NCBI GenBank assembly: GCA_033557685.1
Contig: JAWQRN010000388.1
Coordinates: 1 to 30,368 of the forward strand
DNA from: Sperchopsis tessellata
Taxonomy: Eukaryota; Arthropoda; Insecta; Coleoptera; Hydrophilidae
Direction of reading: 5' to 3'
Length of the DNA: 30,368 nucleotides
The position numbers were made by a program, and so were the translations under genes. A model generated the notes under the pieces. The model was not told where the DNA came from and did no database searches. It saw only the letters and a program-made list of their open reading frames with translations. Below are positions 29,831-30,368 of this stretch, piece after piece (position 1 is the stretch's first letter; each line of letters begins with the position of its first letter).

Positions 29831-29838
29831 GTTTGCAC
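29831..29838. repeat. Right 8-bp target-site duplication (GTTTGCAC)
   Basis: Exact repeat of 28040-28047, immediately after the right terminus (AGCAGCACTA). Confidence 0.88.
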
Positions 29839-30368
29839 CATATGTATACCGTTTTTATTTAGTTTGAACAGTAACATTCGCTTAAGGTAAATTTTCTACT
29901 ACGACAAATCTTCAAGTGTCTATTTCTTCCTTTTGATTGCAATCTTGAATTACCAAAATTTGAACATTTCTGTAATGGATAAATATGCTTGTTTCCTTCT
30001 ACGAATAGAATCTCCAGAACTTGGAATTGGAAGTTTACAAACTGACGCCCCATTTTAAAATACAAAAGAAAATTAAACCTTTATTGCTTTTACTAATATA
30101 CGTTTTTCTGTTTAATTTCATAAGGAAAAATAAACAAAATTATGTCAGTAATATATCTGGAATTATATCCTAGATAACCGATGTTTGTCAAATTGTTTAA
30201 AAATAATCGATTAATTGTAAAACAATCTTTTGACTGTGGGTTCATGGTATTAAGGTATCCAATTCATAGCCCAAATCTAGATCCATTGGACTATTTTTAA
30301 TCAAAAACCTCCGTAGGTGAAATCCTTTTTCTTGTAACGAATCTGTCAGAAACTCTGTTTATATATAT
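29839..30368. other. AT-rich flank, nothing firm
   Basis: The minus-strand frame 30065-29859 (68 codons) shows no recognisable motif. At 30180-30215, GATGTTTGTCAAATTG and ATAATCGATTAATTG resemble 25368-25400, possibly a shared hAT-like subterminal sequence. The window ends in a short TA run. Confidence 0.45.

Overview
This window looks like a gene-poor, AT-rich stretch of an invertebrate (most likely arthropod) nuclear genome. I recognise no intact protein-coding gene, host exon, rRNA, tRNA or prokaryotic feature. What is readable is a layered graveyard of transposable elements, nearly all broken by stops, frameshifts and deletions. The mix of jockey-clade and CR1-like LINEs, Penelope-like elements (PLEs), a Tx1/L1-like fragment, an LTR-element gag and hAT-type DNA transposon ends suggests an arthropod. 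I cannot name the species.

Layout. 1-483 (-) is a jockey-clade LINE fragment. 485-1855 is a PLE pair joined head to head. 1856-5035 (+) is the best preserved element, a jockey-clade LINE with ORF1 (zinc knuckles), a TAATG stop/start overlap and ORF2 (endonuclease, reverse transcriptase). 5071-5290 (+) is a PLE terminal block with a 34-bp repeat array and a hammerhead-ribozyme-like motif. 6490-8290 (-) is a CR1-like ORF2. 9545-10634 (-) is a PLE of a second family. 10630-12620 (+) holds two pieces of the jockey family in permuted order. 14090-15900 (+) and 19085-20820 (-) are two facing copies of one internally deleted PLE, each with the repeat array and hammerhead-like motif. 17320-18615 (-) contains a Tx1/L1-like RT. 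20855-21800 (+) is an LTR-element primer-site-like sequence and gag remnant. 22640-23530 (-) is another LINE ORF2. 24435-24960 is a 280-bp tandem duplication. 26050-27790 (+) is a further LINE ORF2. 28048-29830 is a non-autonomous hAT-like element with a perfect 8-bp target-site duplication.

How the parts relate. Nothing here forms a functional pathway. The elements record repeated insertion, 5' truncation, inversion and deletion. The features most worth following are (i) the PLE terminal block, in which about four units of a 34-bp repeat sit at a fixed distance (24 nt) from a hammerhead-like core in three separate copies, with an apparent C3-G8 to U3-A8 swap in two of them; (ii) the two PLE copies sharing the same internal deletion, which points to a mobilised deletion derivative or a segmental duplication; (iii) the TAATG overlap in the jockey element; and (iv) the hAT-like element with a duplicated left end. 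Family assignments rest on motifs read by eye, without database searches.
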